Source of the DNA: Marine Group II euryarchaeote MED-G33 | Lineage (GTDB): Archaea > Thermoplasmatota > Poseidoniia > Poseidoniales > Thalassarchaeaceae | Assembly (NCBI GenBank): GCA_949538655.1 | Contig: CATISE010000017.1 | Span: 1 to 6,880, forward strand | Length of the DNA: 6,880 nt | Direction of reading: 5' to 3' | In this document: positions 5,520 through 6,880 of the stretch, in pieces | Layout of the letters: every line of letters begins with the position of its first letter | How positions within the stretch are numbered: position 1 is the first letter of the stretch | Notes under the pieces: generated by a model | The model's database searches: none | The model's input: only the letters and a program-made list of their open reading frames with translations | Told to the model about the DNA's origin: nothing | Made by a program: the position numbers and the translations under genes

Positions 5520-5754
5520 GGCCTTGAGACTCTGCTGCTTGTTCAAGCAATTCTTGCATCTCATCAAGTGCGTCATCATCTGGTTCATCAAATTGCTCGG
5601 GATTGATCGCTCCACCCTCAATTATATCCTGACCCGCAATTGCAGGATCATCCTGACTGCTTGCAATATTGTTTATTCGCATTCGCCAGATAAAAACGAG
5701 TAGTCCGATGGTCAATGCAATCATTGCATAAGTTCCAACCTCAGTGGTCTCCAT
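5503..5754 (-). CDS. Small protein with one N-terminal membrane segment and acidic tail, function unknown
   Basis: I do not recognise this 83-residue protein. Residues 9-23 (YAMIALTIGLLVFIW) form one membrane segment, followed by the basic RMR (24-26), which by the positive-inside rule places the C-terminal part in the cytoplasm. Residues 30-60 are polar and flexible; 58-77 are a strongly acidic, helix-prone stretch (DALDEMQELLEQAAES). No signal-peptide cleavage site is evident, so it is probably a membrane anchor with a cytoplasmic acidic arm. The ATG at 5754 starts 17 bases after the tiaS stop with only a weak AAGGA nearby, so it probably shares the tiaS transcript and depends on coupling. 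Its last 17 bases overlap the end of the convergent RecA-like gene. Confidence 0.7.
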   Translation of the reverse strand: METTEVGTYAMIALTIGLLVFIWRMRINNIASSQDDPAIAGQDIIEGGAINPEQFDEPDDDALDEMQELLEQAAESQGLTYEE

Positions 5755-5771
5755 GGTCCTTGGAGGGTGTC

Positions 5772-6880
5772 TTAACCTTCAGATTTGCCCTTCCGAGATA
5801 GCGGTTTGGATAGATGTCTGCGATGTGAAGCTGGTGGTTCTTTCCATTCACTTTCTATCGTGTCAAAAGTCCAAAAATCATCAATATTTGAACCACATTT
5901 CGGACATCTGAGTGGTTGACCAGTGCCCTGAGATTTGTAGCGGCTACCACAAATACAATTCGGCCTCATTCTGTTCCTTTGACCGCGGATGAGTCTAAGT
6001 TTTTCAATGTGAATTGAGCCTTCACCATCCGTGAGTCCGTACCATTCAATTTCATCGCCTAACTGGAGTGTTTGAGACAATTTGTTCACAGGGCCGCCTT
6101 CTGAAAATGAAAGCAATTTTTGATGTGTATCAATTTCAACATGACCCCCCTGCATAACACGGATTTGCTTTACTATTCCAGTTTCAGGGCAACTGAGATG
6201 ATCATCTGTGGCCTGATTACTACGATGTGCGCGGTGAGAAACGGAAGTTTCCACGCCGCTACTTTGTAAGTAGTCGTGTGCCTCTAGAACACCTTGTTTC
6301 GATTCCCCTCTGATGCCATAGAGAACAGGACAAGGTGTCTTGGGTGCAATCAATGTTTTACTGGCATTGGGGTCTCGATTTAGGAATGTACTTGGGAATT
6401 TCATAGCCATTTGTTGAACGATTGATGGTGGTACATGCCTAGGACCTCTATCATCTCGCCATGCTGTACATTCCCAGGTATAGTCATGCAATCCTCGCCA
6501 AGCGATTGCTGCACTGGCCCCAATCAAACCCCCCTGACCAGCATTGGTAGACCAAATTCGATGTGGGAGTGATTCTAATTCTGATTGACGTTCTTGTAAA
6601 TCGACCAACTTCGTGACTGTATCCCAATAAATCGACTCGGGTGGCCTAACAGTGGTGAGAATGAGTACAGGTTGGGCTGAATGAATTTCACGCCCCACTG
6701 TGAATTGGTGAAATCTTTGAGTGAACCAGTCATCCAAGCACGATTCTAGTTCCTGTTTTTCATTAGTCGCAATCGATGCAGCAAGAGCCGCATTACCCCG
6801 TGTTCTGCGAGGGGCAAATGGCCAGAGTCTAACAAGTCGAGGGTCTTCAATCAGAAATCCACAGTTGTGAATATGAACCA
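5772..6880 (-). CDS. tiaS: tRNA-Ile2 agmatinylcytidine synthetase TiaS, 5'-truncated by the window edge
   Basis: The frame is open to the right edge; 368 residues are visible and roughly 40-60 N-terminal ones, with the GxDDTDS nucleotide motif, are missing. TiaS joins agmatine to C2 of cytidine 34 in tRNA-Ile(CAU) using ATP, so that the tRNA reads AUA; it is archaea-specific and cytoplasmic. Visible: PRLVRLWPFAPRRTRGNA (fragment residues 13-30, kinase-like domain), GQGGLIGASAA (about 115-125), TPCPVLYGIRGES (181-193), SNQATDDHL (220-228), an OB-fold (about 235-300), a zinc ribbon (Cys308, Cys310, Cys325, Cys328) and the terminal PPASHRRHLSKPLSRK. The first zinc knuckle is CxC rather than CxxC. 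The apparent TTG start at 6737 is internal, because conserved TiaS sequence continues upstream of it. The 83-residue membrane protein follows 17 bases later. Confidence 0.95.
   Translation of the reverse strand, partial: VHIHNCGFLIEDPRLVRLWPFAPRRTRGNAALAASIATNEKQELESCLDDWFTQRFHQFTVGREIHSAQPVLILTTVRPPESIYWDTVTKLVDLQERQSELESLPHRIWSTNAGQGGLIGASAAIAWRGLHDYTWECTAWRDDRGPRHVPPSIVQQMAMKFPSTFLNRDPNASKTLIAPKTPCPVLYGIRGESKQGVLEAHDYLQSSGVETSVSHRAHRSNQATDDHLSCPETGIVKQIRVMQGGHVEIDTHQKLLSFSEGGPVNKLSQTLQLGDEIEWYGLTDGEGSIHIEKLRLIRGQRNRMRPNCICGSRYKSQGTGQPLRCPKCGSNIDDFWTFDTIESEWKEPPASHRRHLSKPLSRKGKSEG

Noticed and set aside
6735..6737. TTG as the start of tiaS
   Set aside because: Translation upstream to the window edge stays open and gives PRLVRLWPFAPRRTRGNA, conserved TiaS sequence, so the real start is outside the window.
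1..6880. Mobile element, CRISPR array, tRNA/rRNA gene, defence or phage system
   Set aside because: No regularly spaced repeats, no transposase or nuclease motifs, and no cloverleaf-like sequence with the usual T-arm were seen on either strand by eye.

Overview
The window is archaeal chromosome with a dense, almost intron-free housekeeping layout. The evidence is a leftward cluster of proteasome alpha subunit, SBDS/Sdo1, exosome Rrp4 and exosome Rrp41, a well-known archaeal gene order, together with TiaS, an enzyme found only in archaea, and a Dph6-type diphthamide enzyme. Moderate G+C, short intergenic gaps and the mix of Shine-Dalgarno-led and apparently leaderless starts would fit a Thermoplasmatota-like euryarchaeon, perhaps a marine group, but that placement is inference and was not tested.

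Layout. Positions 1-2308 (minus strand) hold psmA, sdo1, rrp4 and the first 32 codons of rrp41, read leftward: protein degradation, ribosome maturation and RNA degradation in one presumed operon. Positions 2309-2433 are a divergent control region with two inverted repeats. Positions 2434-4622 (plus strand) hold dph6 and purB; a 62-base gap between them contains a possible 19-codon upstream ORF that overlaps the purB start. Positions 4625-5754 are the least understood part: two small single-pass membrane proteins on the minus strand flank a RecA-fold-like protein on the plus strand whose P-loop lacks its lysine. One of these small genes is divergent from the RecA-like gene around a dyad-symmetric TATA element; the other converges on it with a 17-base overlap. 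Positions 5772-6880 (minus strand) hold tiaS, cut by the right edge of the window and missing its N-terminal ATP-binding motif.

The recognised genes centre on translation and RNA/protein turnover: TiaS makes the tRNA that reads AUA, Dph6 finishes diphthamide on elongation factor 2, Sdo1 matures the large ribosomal subunit, Rrp4/Rrp41 belong to the exosome, PsmA to the 20S proteasome, and PurB supplies purine nucleotides. I see no mobile element, CRISPR array, tRNA, rRNA or phage-derived gene. I do not see a convincing new multi-gene system; the best candidates for something undescribed are the 4.6-5.8 kb segment with the degenerate-P-loop protein and its two small membrane neighbours, and the purB leader ORF.
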